A stretch of 45,738 nucleotides of DNA, taken from Seison nebaliae. Taxonomy: Eukaryota > Rotifera > Pararotatoria > Seisonacea > Seisonidae. The DNA lies in contig JALJEE010000177.1 of NCBI GenBank assembly GCA_023231475.1, forward strand, positions 1 to 45,738, given 5' to 3'. Shown one piece after another: positions 24,440 through 37,900 of the stretch. Each line of letters starts with the position of its first letter. Position 1 is the first letter of the stretch. Both the position numbers and the translations under genes were made by a program. The notes below the pieces were generated by a model. The model searched no databases, was not told the origin of the DNA, and was given only the letters and a program-made list of their open reading frames with translations.

Positions 24440-24670
24440 ATGATTACTCCAATTGTCCTTTCAATCATCTTTGCTACAATTCTCGTTGTTCTACTAAGCA
24501 TTATAGGTCGGTGTTATTGGCACAGACAAAAGTCTCAGGACGTAAAAGCGCTGATCTGTAGAGATAATCAAGTGCATGAAACCAAATTTAATCTTGGTAA
24601 ATCAAACATACCATCTAAATCAATATCATTACCAGCCTTCCCCTCTTTTTACACTACTTGTAAATGTTGA
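24440..24670 (+). CDS. Hypothetical small single-pass membrane protein
   Basis: A 76-aa frame begins with ATG and an uncharged hydrophobic stretch (ITPIVLSIIFATILVVLLSIIG), followed by an RCYWHR stop-transfer segment and a polar tail ending CKC. The organisation fits a signal-anchor or short type III membrane protein. No family is recognised and there is no splice evidence. Confidence 0.35.
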   Translation: MITPIVLSIIFATILVVLLSIIGRCYWHRQKSQDVKALICRDNQVHETKFNLGKSNIPSKSISLPAFPSFYTTCKC

Positions 24671-25080
24671 ATTGTAAATGTGAATCAAATCACTAACAAA
24701 TACATACATCATCAACTCGAAAGTTTTAGCAAATAACCTTCTCAATTTTCATAGAAAAGAAGAAAAATCGACAATTTGTGGATCGAATACTTTGATATTG
24801 AGAATTATAATATACTAAATGAATACGAACAAATAATTATAGTTCCCATAAAAATATACAGAAAATGAGAGAAAAGAAAAAAAAATTAATTTTAAAGAAC
24901 ATAAAATAATAGAAATAAAGAACAACGTCTCCTTACAAATAAGTTTCAAAGAAATATTTTAAAATAGTAGCTTCTTGTGAAAACCTACGAAAACGAATTT
25001 TCATCTAATTGTTTATCTGATAAATTTGAACATTTACTACTGTTCCATATTCTCCTTTTTCGTTTGGTAAGAAGAGAAGG

Positions 25081-28000
25081 ATGTTGGAGAATGGAAGTGA
25101 TATGACAGATTTGGGCTATTTAGCACTTGTGTCAAAAGTTTGTGTGGAATTGGAGAATCATTTGCAGATGAACGATAAAGTGTTGGCGGAGTTCATTATT
25201 AACTTAGCTGATCAGAATGATAATGTTGAAAAATTTCGGGAAGCTCTCGTTGCATGTCAGGCACAAATGAGTGAATCATTTATAACGAATCTTTATCGAT
25301 TAATTAATCGATTACGTCCACCCAAACAACAAAGGAAATTGAATGAAAAATCGGAGAGAAGAAAAGAAAAGAAGAAATCAAAAAAATCGGGAAGCAATTT
25401 GAAGTCAGATGAGAAGATGAAAAAGAAGAAATTAAGTGAAATAGAAATTACTGAGGAAGAGAAAAAAGAGATAGAATCATTTGGTCATTATGACCCTCAA
25501 AAGAATTTGGATGAAGCAGAAGAGAAGAGGAAATTATGTCCGGCACTTGCAATGGCAGATGATGAAGAGACTGTTCATAAATTATTAAAAAATGATGATA
25601 AACATGATGATGATGAAATGTTTGGGAAAAGAAAAAAGAGAAGTAAGAATGAACGAGAAATGAAGAATATAAAAAAAAGACGATCAAGAGGAAAACATCC
25701 ATATCAATCACCGAATTATATTATGATTGGACATATCTATTTGGGAAGAGTAACGAAAATTTTAGATGCTGGAGCATTGATCGATATTTTAAATGTGAAA
25801 GGAGTGAAATCTAATTCTCCCACAAGATCTATAAATAAAGAAGAAAAATCTTTATTTCGAACTCAAGGACTTGTTCATATTTCGAATATGAAACCGATTG
25901 AATCATTAACCAATTCTTCCGTACATCATGGACGACGTGTGACGGATTATGTTTCTAGAAATCAGACAGTTCGAGTGAAAGTATTGAGTATTGTTGGAAA
26001 TAAAATATCATTGTCAATGAGAGAAGTAGATCAGGAAAACGGAAAAGATTTGAATGAAATTCATTCTGTTGTTCTTCGCTCAGGATATCATTTGGGTGAT
26101 GCACAAGCTGACAAAATCGTGAAACGAATGGAAAGAAAAAGAAGAAAGAGAAAAATGAAAAATTTGAATTCGGACGACTCACTTTCTGATGACGACGATG
26201 ACGATGATGATTTCCATAATCCAACAACAAAATTATCGGACGAACAAAGAAACACAAATAAATTGGCTAATTCAATCTCTAATTCCAACGAAAAAACAAA
26301 GAAATTTACACAGATGTCAGATTTTGAAAAATATGAATTTAATCAAATGAGAAAAAGTGGTGCAATCTCCGAACAACAATTACCAACTTATGACGAAGAA
26401 GGTAGTGGTGTCCTTTACAATGCTGATAATTATTCAGATGAAGAAGTGGAAGTTGAATTGGTGGAAGAAGAGCCAGCATTCTTAAGAGGATTTGGTCGTA
26501 CATCTCTCCGTGATATTTCACCTCCGAAAATCGTAAAAAATCCTGATGGCAGTTTATCACAAGCAGCGAATATGCAAGCGGCATTTGCTAAAGAACGACG
26601 CGAAACAAAACAAGCTCAACGTGCACAAGAAATAGTGAATGCAACTGGTGAACAGAATCCAAATAGATTTGATTCAGTTAAATGGGAAGATCCAATTAAT
26701 CGAGGATTAACCGATCCGACGAGGAAAGTGAATGTTGTAGCAAATGCGAAAATGTCGTTGGATGGAACTGTCAATCCTCAAACATTATCTATTCAATCAT
26801 CTTCAACAATCTCCACTTTACCAGGAGCATTAGGTTCTACCGTTCAAGATGATTCATCTTCGAGACGTGCAGGAATTCTGGCTAGTATGCCTGAGTGGAA
26901 GAGACATACTTATGGAAGTAGTTTCTCGTCATATGGAAAACGAATAAATAAAAGTATTTTAGAACAACGAGAATCATTACCAATTTATCAATTGAAAAAA
27001 CAATTGATTGAAGCGATTGATCTCAATCAAATTCTTATTGTTATCGGAGAAACAGGTAGTGGTAAAACCACTCAAATTACTCAATATCTCGAAGAGATGG
27101 GTTATTCGACTAATAAGAAACGGATTGGTTGTACACAACCAAGACGTGTGGCAGCAATGAGTGTAGCAAAGAGAGTTGCTGAAGAATATGGTTGTATTTT
27201 AGGTCAAGAAGTTGGTTATACAATTCGATTTGAAGATTGTTCATCAATTGACACTAAAATCAAATATATGACAGATGGAATGTTGTTGAGAGAATGTCTG
27301 TTAGATCCATTACTTAATCAATATTCTGTTATTATGTTAGACGAAGCTCATGAACGGACGATTTGTACAGATGTATTATTTGGTTTGTTGAAGAAATGTA
27401 TAAAAAATAAAGAACGAAAACATCCACTCAAACTCATCGTTACTTCAGCTACATTAGATTCAGTAAAATTTTCAGAATATTTTTTCAATGCTCCAATTTT
27501 CACTATTCCAGGAAGAACATTTCCTGTTGAAATTCTTTATACGAAAGAACCAGAAACTGATTATTTGGAAGCATCATTGATTACAGTAATGCAGATACAT
27601 TTCAATGAACCACCTGGTGATGTTCTTCTTTTTCTCACTGGCCAAGAAGAAATTGATACGGCTTGTGAGATTCTTTATGAACGAATGAAATCTTTAGGAT
27701 CTAATATTCCAGAATTAGTCATTCTACCAGTTTATTCCGCATTACCATCTGAGATGCAAACTCGAATTTTTGATCCTGCACAACCCGGTTCCAGGAAAGT
27801 AGTCATCGCTACAAATATCGCTGAGACATCACTCACCATCGATGGAATTTATTATGTTGTTGATCCAGGTTTTGTCAAACAGAAAGTCTTCGATCCCAAA
27901 ACCGGAATGGATTCTTTACGTGTCACTCCCATTTCTCAAGCACAAGCTAAACAACGTAGTGGAAGAGCTGGACGTACTGGTCCAGGAAAATGTTACAGAC

Positions 28001-28983
28001 TTTATACAGAACGAGCATATCGTGATGAAATGTTACCGACGAATGTTCCTGAAATACAACGGACAAATTTATCTTCTACTGTTCTTTCATTGAAGGCGAT
28101 GGGAATCAATGATTTATTGACATTCGATTTTATGGATTCTCCTCCATTGGAAGCACTCGTTTTAGCAATGGAACAATTACACGCTTTAGGTGCTTTGGAT
28201 GACGAAGGATTATTGACACGTCTTGGAAGACGAATGGCTGAATTTCCATTAGAACCCCAATTAGCGAAAATTCTTATTATTAGTGTTCAGTTGAATTGTT
28301 CGGAAGAGATTTTAACAATTGTCAGTATGTTATCTGTCGACAATGTTTTTTATCGACCGAAAGAGAAAGCAGATGTAGCTGATCAAAGGAAAGCTCGTTT
28401 TCATCAAGCAGAAGGAGATCATTTGACATTACTTTGCATCTATAATTCATGGAAGAATAATAAATTCTCAACGATTTGGTGTTATGAAAATTTCATCCAA
28501 TTACGTTCAATGAAGAGAGCTCAAGATATTCGGAAACAAATGTTGGGAATTATGGATCGTCATAAATTAGAAGTGAGTTCATGTGGTCGGAAAACTAATC
28601 GTATACAACAAGCCATTTGTTCGGGGTTCTTTCGATCATCATGTAAACGAGATCCACAAGAAGGTTATCGGACAATGGTCGATTCACAAACCGTTTATAT
28701 TCATCCATCATCATCTCTCTATCAACGACAACCGGAATGGTTAATTTATCATGAACTCGTTTTAACATCAAAGGAATATATGCGTAACATTTGTGCAATC
28801 GATCCCAAATGGCTTATTCAGTTTGCACCGAAATTCTTTAGATTTGGTGATCCATCTCGTCTCTCCAAACACAAGAAAGAAGAGAAAATCGAACCATTAT
28901 ATAATGTACATGAAGAGAAAGATGCATGGAGATTAAGCAAAATTAGGAAACCGCATTACAACCCGGCGGGAAAGTTCGGTTGA
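25081..28983 (+). CDS. DHX8: DEAH-box RNA helicase DHX8/PRP22 (spliceosome)
   Basis: One uninterrupted frame of 1300 aa. The N-terminal helical domain ([18 protein letters not shown]) is followed by a basic/acidic linker and an S1 RNA-binding domain at about residues 213-335 ([18 protein letters not shown] ... GLVHISNM ... [12 protein letters not shown]). The DHX8-specific linker FLRGFGR...[14 protein letters not shown] precedes the helicase core: GETGSGKT at ~656, DEAH at ~754, [15 protein letters not shown] and the [10 protein letters not shown] motif VI near 958-967. Ratchet/OB domains end in [20 protein letters not shown]22/DHX8 releases spliced mRNA from the spliceosome and proofreads the 3' splice site. 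The S1 domain has an unusual ~30-residue insertion ([11 protein letters not shown]). The gene is intronless although neighbours carry many introns. Confidence 0.97.
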   Translation: MLENGSDMTDLGYLALVSKVCVELENHLQMNDKVLAEFIINLADQNDNVEKFREALVACQAQMSESFITNLYRLINRLRPPKQQRKLNEKSERRKEKKKSKKSGSNLKSDEKMKKKKLSEIEITEEEKKEIESFGHYDPQKNLDEAEEKRKLCPALAMADDEETVHKLLKNDDKHDDDEMFGKRKKRSKNEREMKNIKKRRSRGKHPYQSPNYIMIGHIYLGRVTKILDAGALIDILNVKGVKSNSPTRSINKEEKSLFRTQGLVHISNMKPIESLTNSSVHHGRRVTDYVSRNQTVRVKVLSIVGNKISLSMREVDQENGKDLNEIHSVVLRSGYHLGDAQADKIVKRMERKRRKRKMKNLNSDDSLSDDDDDDDDFHNPTTKLSDEQRNTNKLANSISNSNEKTKKFTQMSDFEKYEFNQMRKSGAISEQQLPTYDEEGSGVLYNADNYSDEEVEVELVEEEPAFLRGFGRTSLRDISPPKIVKNPDGSLSQAANMQAAFAKERRETKQAQRAQEIVNATGEQNPNRFDSVKWEDPINRGLTDPTRKVNVVANAKMSLDGTVNPQTLSIQSSSTISTLPGALGSTVQDDSSSRRAGILASMPEWKRHTYGSSFSSYGKRINKSILEQRESLPIYQLKKQLIEAIDLNQILIVIGETGSGKTTQITQYLEEMGYSTNKKRIGCTQPRRVAAMSVAKRVAEEYGCILGQEVGYTIRFEDCSSIDTKIKYMTDGMLLRECLLDPLLNQYSVIMLDEAHERTICTDVLFGLLKKCIKNKERKHPLKLIVTSATLDSVKFSEYFFNAPIFTIPGRTFPVEILYTKEPETDYLEASLITVMQIHFNEPPGDVLLFLTGQEEIDTACEILYERMKSLGSNIPELVILPVYSALPSEMQTRIFDPAQPGSRKVVIATNIAETSLTIDGIYYVVDPGFVKQKVFDPKTGMDSLRVTPISQAQAKQRSGRAGRTGPGKCYRLYTERAYRDEMLPTNVPEIQRTNLSSTVLSLKAMGINDLLTFDFMDSPPLEALVLAMEQLHALGALDDEGLLTRLGRRMAEFPLEPQLAKILIISVQLNCSEEILTIVSMLSVDNVFYRPKEKADVADQRKARFHQAEGDHLTLLCIYNSWKNNKFSTIWCYENFIQLRSMKRAQDIRKQMLGIMDRHKLEVSSCGRKTNRIQQAICSGFFRSSCKRDPQEGYRTMVDSQTVYIHPSSSLYQRQPEWLIYHELVLTSKEYMRNICAIDPKWLIQFAPKFFRFGDPSRLSKHKKEEKIEPLYNVHEEKDAWRLSKIRKPHYNPAGKFG

Positions 28984-29512
28984 TAAATTTTCACATTCAT
29001 TTATTCTTCGTCAATTTTCTATGTTTTCAATGTTTTATCTTTTAATAAATTTTTTCTTTAAATTTCTTAAAAACAATGTTTGTTTGTTTATGTTATATAT
29101 ATTCTTACAAACTCATTGAAATGTAATTGTGTTTTTGAAATGTAATTGGCCAATTAAAAAACATAAGTTATTATGTTAATTAATTATTTAAAGCTTAATT
29201 TTTGAAATTACGCAGTGAATTCGAAATTATAGATAGAAAAATTTTTGAGATATTAAAGAAAATAATGAGCGTCCATGAAACACTCAATAATTTACAAAGG
29301 GAAGAGTTAGAAGAGAAAAAATTGTTTGAAGTAGAAATACATTTCTAATTTTTGTAATTGGATTTTCATTTGAAATATCACATTTAATACCAAAATTTAC
29401 ACGTTCTGCTTTTTGCGTGTTCTTAAGTTTCCATTTAGTCAATAATTTTGAGGAAGTGTTAAAGGAGAATTTGGATCAAGTTTTGAGAGAGATTTTCGTT
29501 TAATTGATAAGA
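28984..29512. other. Intergenic between DHX8 and LENG8/THP3
   Basis: Tandem spacing of about 530 bp. The sequence is AT-rich and no further gene is seen. Confidence 0.4.
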
Positions 29513-32395
29513 ATGTTTAACCCTTCACAAAATTGTATACCTTTGCCTCCGACGTCACCACCTGCCTCTACAAGTGGAATAGCTCCGATGGAGAATAATG
29601 CGGCCTGGGAGAATGCACAAGCTGCGTTGGAAAAAATGAATCCAAATATGAACATGAATAATAATAATAATTTGGTTAATATGAGTGGATTTGGTTATTC
29701 GAACGGAATGACACCACATCATCCATTTCCTTCCACCATCCCATCTAGTGGAATGAGAAGTAATGTCGATCATCAAACAGGAGGTTCCTTTTATAATCAA
29801 ACAAATATGTCACATGATTCATATTCTAATCATGGTAGTTGTCCTTATCCATCAAATAATGATACATTCACTTATCAAAGACAAAATTATCCATCACAGC
29901 CATACAGTAACTCCCAATCACCATTCTCATCATCATCATCATCTATGGCCGCTCCATTGCTCCCACAACAACCAAACTATCCAGCAAATGAATTTTACAA
30001 AATTCCTCCACAACATTTAAGTGTACCAAATAATTCATCAAGTCGACCTCCATTATTACCGACAGTCAATAAAAATTTGGAAAAACAACAAATTTCGGAA
30101 CGAGCTCGTTCCATGATAGTACGACCGAAAATTCCTTCGTCAGTTCAAAATAAACCGAATGTGAATGAAGTTTTTCAAACGACAAATATTCCACCGTTGA
30201 TGGATTCGAATTTGATTTTAATCAAGCCCACCATTATTACAATGGAGAAACAGAATATTGATAATAAAGTTGTTCTAAAAACTCATTTATGGCCACAAGC
30301 GATGAAGTTAGACTTTTAATTTCTCATTTTGATTTATATTATTCTCTCTTAGAGTTTATTTTACTAAAATTTTCGATCAAAAACAAAGTAAACAAGATCC
30401 GATATTAATAAAGAATTGGAGTAAAATATTCATTCGTCGAATGTTCCATGAGCAATTGGTCTACAAACTGAACTGGGATAAATTGCCATTCCTTTCGTTA
30501 CATTTCACTTTCTCTCTCTTTATTTTCAATTTGACTTTATTTTATTATGTTATATCTAATTAGAATGGTAGAGATTCGGAATGAATTGGAACAAATTAAT
30601 GAAGATGAGGATAAGAGCAATCCGTCATATAAACGGAAATCAGATGATGATGATGATGAGGAGAAGATGGAAGGATCGGAAAATTCACTTCAACCTTCGA
30701 AAAATAAATTGCTTCGTCCGATTGTCGGAGAAAAGCGGGTTGGTGGTGAGCAGACGAAGAATGGATTAACGGATAATGAAATAAGAGAGAGATCTTCTTT
30801 GATCGTTGAATTAAAGAAATTGAGAGCAGAGAAAAGAGTGATGGTAGATAAGAAGGAATTGAGAAATTTAAGTAAAATTATTATAGAAATGCAGAAACGA
30901 GTCGAGTTTAGTATTTTTCTCTTCTGCTCTCTCAAATATCTCTACTTCTTTCTTCCAGTGAAATTAACAGTAAAGTTATTTATAAGAATAATAATAGTCA
31001 ATTGACGACTATATCAAATAATTTTAATTCTTCAATTTTAACCACGACTACTGTTGCTAATTCGGAAGAAAGTCCAATGAAATCGTTGGCAACCACCCTA
31101 ACTATATCGTCGACAGGTAAATCGACATCATCTTTAAGTTTTGTAGATAGCACGACAAAGAAGAAGATTGATGAAGAATTGGATGGTGAGGTGGAGCCTC
31201 ATTTGAGTGAAGAAAGGAGACAGAAAAGATTCGAACGTTTCAACCAGAACTATACGACATCTGTAGCGAAAAAATCAAGTTGGAAGAAGGATGTCGAATA
31301 TGATGTTCCAATGACTGACGAGAATGATTGTATCAAAGGCACTTGTACTAATTTAGAGAAATCTTATTTCCGTTTAACATCTGCACCTGCCGCTAATACC
31401 GTTCGTCCACCATATATTTTAAAGAAATCATTAGAGATGGTAATGGCGAAGTGGCGAAATGCTGAAAATAAGAGTGATGTTTATGAATATGTGAATGAAC
31501 AGTTGAAGAGTATTCGACAGGATTTAACCATCCAAAATATTCGAAGTGATCTCACTATTCGAGCATATGAGTCCCACGGTCGCATTTCTTTGGTGATGGG
31601 AGATCGGGGTCAATTTAATCAATGTCAGACACAATTGAAATCGTTGTATCATTCAACATCATCAGATGTCACTTGGAATGGTCGTCGATATTATGCTGAA
31701 TTCTTCGCCTATTCTATTATTTATCAAATGTTTTCGAAAAATCCTTCTAGTCTTTCTATGCAATTGAGTGAACTATTTCTAGATAATAATGACGATAATG
31801 ATGTGGATGATGGAAGTAATATTGTAGATAATTATAATGATAAATTAAGTAATGTTAATGAAACTACGAGAACGAATGAATGTTCTTCCGATTCTCAAAT
31901 GAGAAGAATGTTGAGAACGAAAGCTAATAAGCAGTTCGTAGTGAAATGGGTGAAGGATTTGGTAAGGGATTATCATTCGGAGAATATGAATCGTTTTTTT
32001 AATCATTATCGATTTTCATTGACAAAGCGATTAAATGTTTCTAATAAGTTCAATTCGTTATCTGATGAACTGAAAGAGGAAGAACAATCGGATTCCTTAT
32101 ATTTAGTAGAAAAAGTGCTCGATATGTTCATGGAGCATGAACGTGTTTTATTCTTCAAGAAAATTTGTAGATCGTTATTATTTTCCTTTTCTTTATTCTA
32201 ATACATTTACTTTCTTTTAGATATGCTGTCAAAACTTTGCCGTTACATCATGTGGAACAACTATTTGCTTTCTCATCAACAGACGAATGTTTCGAGAAAT
32301 TAACAAAAATGAATACCGTTTTCATTATTGAGGATGGTATAAATCAAATCGACGTGAAATCCACTTATAAGAAGTTGTTAGAAAATCAAGTTTAA
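29513..32395 (+). CDS. LENG8: LENG8/THP3-type SAC3-GANP domain protein
   Basis: Five exons, 29513-30306, 30353-30496, 30564-30905, 30959-32173, 32221-32395 (889 aa). All four donors are GTT (gttaga, gttaca, gtttag, gttatt). The start is the first ATG of the frame, giving MFNPSQNC. The N-terminus has the LENG8 element NNAAWENAQAALEKMNP, then Asn/Ser/Pro-rich sequence, WPQAM...KLNWDKLPFLS, a charged coiled coil, the SAC3/GANP entry YFRLTSAP...TVRPPYILKKSLEMV, the core SIRQDLTIQNIRSDLTIRAYESHGRISLVMGD, QFNQCQTQLKSLY and the winged-helix end. Family members act in nuclear mRNP processing and export. The last donor at 32174 is needed: the tempting gtagat at 32167 would shift frame. An acidic insert at ~31780-31890 interrupts the helical domain. 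Confidence 0.9.
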
Positions 32396-32675
32396 TTGTC
32401 CATTCGTCCACACTTTTTTCATTTATCTCAACTTTCTAATCCTTTCATATGTTGGACTCGAGAATTAAACTGAATTTTCCTCCAATTTCTCATTTTCTTT
32501 CAAGGGAATTTTTTCTCATCTTCTCTCTTTAATTCTTAACTTTTCTGTAATTTCCACATTTTTTGTGAATGAGAAAAAATTAAAAACATTTTACTTGAAA
32601 AAATAAAATTAAAATATTTTAATCACTGTTTATCGTTAATCACTAAATATGAATCATCGGATTAAATAATCAAAT

Positions 32676-34691
32676 TTAACAAAATGTAAAATCGAATGAA
32701 CGACTCGTTCGTAAAGAGCAAATTAAATTTGCTTTACATTTCTTATCACATTTTTTGCGAACAGTTGAATTTTTCATGAAATTTCCATAAAATTGGTCGA
32801 AAAGTTTTTCATCGTTTTCTAATTTTATCGTCAGATTATGCCAATCGATAGGGAATAGACTTTTCAATTGGTAAGCATTCTTCGCATCGTATTCTAATTT
32901 CCATTCGGGCTTATTTGTCTTCTCTGCTTCATTAATGTTCATAATCACCGTACGATGGTTGAGCACGAACTGATGAATAAAAGTCATAAAATTTTAATTT
33001 ATTAAAAGTTTTGAATAGTAACATAATTGCTTTTATCATAATCACCTTCGACTTCATAAATTCGATAACCTGAATTCAATTTAGCATATGGAGTGACACT
33101 GGGAGTAATGTAAGCAATATTAATCGGTCTTACCAAATGATGAGGCGTAGGTCGTTGATGATAGTCGTTATCGTAAAATATTTCGAAATGATCTCTATGT
33201 GTATGACCGAAAAATTGAGCAACGATTGTTGATTCATATCGTTGAACAATTTTATTATAATTCCAACTCCAAGTTTTGATGCAATCATTATTGCCAGGAG
33301 GAATATGACCAATGATGTGAACTCGAATATTTCTATTTTCTGAATGTTGTAAAATGTCGACAAGCCACTGAAGTTGACCATATGGATCTTTATTATCGAC
33401 TAATAACCAAAAATTAAGTCGATAACAGAAGATTGTATTCAACGAAATTATTCTCAATCTCTCCTTTATCATCAGTTCGTAGTATCCCCCACTAAACTTA
33501 CAAAAATGATTTTCGTTCAAGGAATATATGTGCATCAAAACTTTTCAACGGTTTTTCGAATTTCAGACGGTAATTTTAATGTATTTATCCATGAATCTGC
33601 TAAAGCTTTATATAACCATTTATCATCGGTGATATTGACACGTTCAGATGGAAATCTGGGAAAAGATTTGGAATTTAAAAACATATTAAAATTTTTGTTT
33701 GAAAAATTCGATTGGGTAACAAGTTCATTGGGGAGCTTTCGTGGTTGCCGACAGCCGGGTAAATCTGGAAATCATTTAAGTAAATTTTCATGATATTGGT
33801 TGTAATTGATAAATATTTTAAAGAATCATTTTTGGATGTTCCCCAAACGGTATGAGGAGGTAAATCACCTGTAAAGTAAATAAAATCAAACTTTTAATTC
33901 AATAGATAATGATAAGGATAAATAAAGGCAAATTTTACTTTCTCTTCAGTTTTTAATTGAACCATCAATGACGTTAGTACTGCCATCGGTGTGTCACAAT
34001 TTCTATAATCACCCCACTTCCATGCGTCAGATTGTCCTTTGTCTATGATAGAAATGAAATAATATAAAACATATCAAATTTTACCATACGTTCCGTTGCG
34101 GCAACATAACGGTTCTCCACAATCAGTAACTCCATTGGCAACGTAATCCAAATCCAAATGAATATCCGACAAATGAAGTATACGTAATGTATCCGGAATA
34201 ACCTAAAATTGTTGGAAAAGATACTTCTAAATGTCAATAAAACTTTTGGCAGTTGTGGAGGAATTACAGGAGGTTTCGGTATTGTTGGTAAAGTGACATT
34301 CCATGAGACATGTTCAGCAGTACCTGTTTCGCAATTGAAAATGAAATCGCAGAACCATATTGGATTATATTCTGTCACATTAAATGCATATTCGATCGGA
34401 AGCTTTCATCATTAAATTTAAAATTTTAATCAAGTTAGAAACTTTATATGAAGATATGAGTCCATCACAAACTTTCTGATCTTCCAAGTGGAAAGATCGA
34501 CATAAATGTGTTGCAAATCTTTCTGCTTGGCTCGTTTTATTCTTCAGTTCTAAATGTTCAGTATAATCGAGAACTATGTGACATGCATCACATAAAAGAG
34601 AATTCCAATGTACATTTATTTGTCGTTTAGTAGGAGATCCATTTAATGTAGAACATCGGATTAGTAATATCAAGAAGAAACATTTAAACAT
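32676..34691 (-). CDS. Acid sphingomyelinase (secreted/lysosomal phosphodiesterase)
   Basis: Eight exons, 34691-34443, 34402-34244, 34202-34085, 34042-33939, 33890-33721, 33655-33550, 33496-33023, 32969-32676, give 557 aa. After a signal peptide (MFKCFFLILLIRCSTLNG) comes a saposin-B domain with LLCDACHIVL, HLCRSF and VCDGLI, then a proline-rich linker (PTIPKPPVIPPQLPK). The metallophosphatase core follows with zinc ligands in order: DIHLDLDY, GDLPPHTVW, GNHESS, GHIPPG and GHTHRD. The ASM C-terminal domain has EWKLEYDAKNAYQL and cysteines at the end. It hydrolyses sphingomyelin to ceramide and phosphocholine in lysosomes or outside the cell. All key metal and catalytic residues are present. 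Five of seven donors are GTT; the two exceptions are gtaaaa. An internal GTAAGA (33128-33133) in exon 7 is read as coding. Confidence 0.95.
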
Positions 34692-34924
34692 GTTAATTAT
34701 GTAATGGATTATTTAATTTCCTAGTTTTTTTTAATTTTCTTTGTTTATTTACATTTAGTCTTCTAAATTATATGAACTTGGAGGTTGGAGGTCACTCTTA
34801 TTATTATCACTTAATTTATCTTCGTAAATTTATTTGTAAAATAAATTGTGAGAAAAAAAACTTCTACAGAGTTTAAGCCATACGTATAATTAGTAATATA
34901 GTTTCTTCGTTTTCCATCACTCAT

Positions 34925-37900
34925 TCAATTTTCTTCATCTTTCGATAAGTCCTTACCTTTGCCTAATTGTAATATTGTATCAGCAGTATGAGCAGTGAAG
35001 GAGGATTGTGATTCATCCTAAGAAATAATATTTGTCATATCTAATCAACAAACAAAAACTAAACTGCCAATTTTGTTGCATGGACAGACTCATCAATTGC
35101 ATCCTCACTGTCATCATCATTATTCTCATCACCAAAATCAGTGTCCGTTAGGAGATTAGATCGTAAACGACGTTGCCATTGTGACAGTCGAATAGATGGC
35201 GTCAAAATAAGTGGACGATGTCGGAATATTGGTAGGGAAGTGTAATTATATCTGGCATAAGATTTTATGATTTTTATGTTCTTGAATGAAATTAACTGTG
35301 TTATTCTTACATCATGAATTGCTAGCGGATCTTCCAGTTGCACATTTGTCTTTATGTCAATGTATTTTCTTTTCTGAAAGGTTTATTAAAAAAATTTCAT
35401 TATTTCAATTGAAATAAGAAACTTCTTCTCTCACAGCCCTCGCAGTAGTTGTTACTTTAGGTACATACGTTTCCACTCGAATAATTCTAAGCAAATTAAA
35501 TTATAAATTATGAAATCTCTCCAACCTCAGAGTTTTCTCATACGCAATCAATAAATCGCCTTCATTGTTTAAGAATGTCAGGCAACTGATTTGAGAATCG
35601 CAAGTAATTTCTCTCATCAATATATTATTCCTGCTCCAAACCTAATTATCGACAAATTGATTAATCAATTGAAGAAATGAAGTGAAAACTTTTATTTTCA
35701 TGTCTTCTGCACACGATGCGAATATTTCAAATTGAGTATGAGCACTTATATTCATTATCTTGACCATAAGTAATTTAAATAAGGATGAAAACGAATTAAA
35801 TAACTTTCTTACGGTGCGATGTTAATGGATCACTCATAAAGACTTTAGCATAAGGTTGATTTGGAACACCTTCGCAAATAGCAATAACTTTCAACATTCT
35901 GTAACATAATATAATGTAAGTTTGATATAAATAATTAACTTCGAATTTTTCGTAATGTAGGCGATAGTCGAATGAATGGAAGCAAAATGTGTGACCATAC
36001 CTAATGAAAACAACTGAGGAAATAAACTATAGTTTCAAAGAGAATTATTACTTTGAATACGGAAAATAAAAATATTTTCTCGTTAGCCACATCGTATGAT
36101 ATCGCCCAAATTATTAATTTACCACTTGGACTGATGCTGACAAGTCGATCGGCATCATCTGACGAGAAAAAATTTGTAGAATAGTTCATTTAAAAACATT
36201 TCTAACTTATTCGATTGTTCTCAGGATCTAACGTAGAAGATTTTAGTATGCGCAACATGTTTACCGGTTCATCATAAGCTTTACAATGTAAGCTCATTGT
36301 AACTTCCATACTATCTAACAGTGATATCTAAACATGCTGATTTATCAGGAATCAAATAATAATAAATACGAACCCTTCCTAAATCATCTCCTACGAATAA
36401 TAAATAATCACAATCAAAAGTTTCTTCTAAGCCAATAGCATGGTCCTAACCAATCAAAGACCATACTTAAGTATTAAAACGCAAATAATAAAGCCAAACT
36501 AATAATAGAACCGCCATGGCTGTGATTTTTTGTTTAACATTAGATAGTCGAATGATGTAAGTGGGAAGACAAGGTGTAACGGTAGTTGTATATGCAAATA
36601 CTTAAAATGTAGAGACATGTTAATTTATTAATTTATCATCCAAACTGTTTCCATCTTCCATTAAACTGAATAATTTATCTTGTTTCCTTTCATAAATTAA
36701 TTGTCGTTGTGGCTATAACAGAATGATAAATAACGAAATAAAATATGTGTTAACTGAAGTATATTGAGCTCCAATTGTTTTGATGAGTTGTCCACCAGAT
36801 ATGGGTGATAAAATGGCGCCATCTCCGTTTTGACATCCAACGATAATTCTACTTGGTAAATGTTTTGAATGATAAATTTCCAAATTTTTTATGTCGCAAC
36901 GTAATTGTGAGAATAATTGAGTAATCTATTAAATAGAATTCTTCTACAAAATTTTAAGAAAAGAAACTAACTAAAAACAATTGAAATATGATTATTTTTC
37001 GAGATAATTCCATACATATCAAATTGGAATCCATCGAATGCAACCCTAATATTGACCCATCCATATCATGTCGAAAAATCTTTGAGAAACTAATATTACT
37101 TGTATTTCTATAAAATTTATTTAACTTGTTCGAATGACAGTAAACTCCATGCTCTTAATGATCGGTCGGTTGATGACGTTAAAACATAAGACTCCTCCTT
37201 GTGCAACACCATACCTATAATTTGGAATATTTATGATAGAAAGACCGTGAAAGACCTGTGATTCGTTGATAATGACCGACATACTCATGAATAGGTTTAT
37301 TTGTTTTGATTGACCAAACTTTGATGTCTCCCATAACACTTGCAGTTAGGTAATAATCCATTTCTGGACATAATAAAAATCTTTTTTCAATAATCAATAT
37401 ATGAAATAAATTATCAAAGATAATTTAACTTGCATAATGTATAGTCATCTAATCCTGTTAAATTTTGTAATTGAGAACATTTCTGTGGGAAATATATTTC
37501 ATAAAAAAGGTAAATACAACACTACTAACTTCACCAATAACCGACATACTAAAAAATCGAACTTCTGTTATTCCATAAATGATACTTTCATCGAAATTGA
37601 GAGTTAACTCCAATATATTCTAATATGATGATATCAATCAATATAATAGAAAATAATAAATATTTTTATCCAAACTTCGAAGGCATCAATGTTAAGATGG
37701 GTTTCTTTTGGGTTAATTAAACGCGGTGGAAATCCATACTGGTAATTTCAGATTTAACGAACTTAAAATAGAAAAATAGGAAACTTTTATTTCTGTCGTT
37801 TTCCATCGAACTAAACGTCCTTTCCCACCTCCAATAATTTGTTTCTTACGGTTGTTGTAAATTAAACTGATAAATTATAACATTAATCATATATTTACCT

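Larger units (their letters stand above)
23055..25080. other. Intergenic with two possible small genes
   Basis: The stretch between the dehydrogenase and DHX8 has no recognised gene apart from two weak candidates listed separately (23870-24148 minus, 24440-24670 plus). An open frame at 23315-23530 is low-complexity hydrophobic and unsupported. Confidence 0.35.

Noticed and set aside
32160..32400. Frameshift or pseudogenisation at the end of LENG8
   Set aside because: A GTT donor at 32174 restores the frame and the conserved C-terminus, so no break is needed.
32395..32676. Bacterial-type operon or terminator between LENG8 and sphingomyelinase
   Set aside because: The genes are convergent and spliced, and no stem-loop with T-run stands out beyond AT-rich 3' flank.
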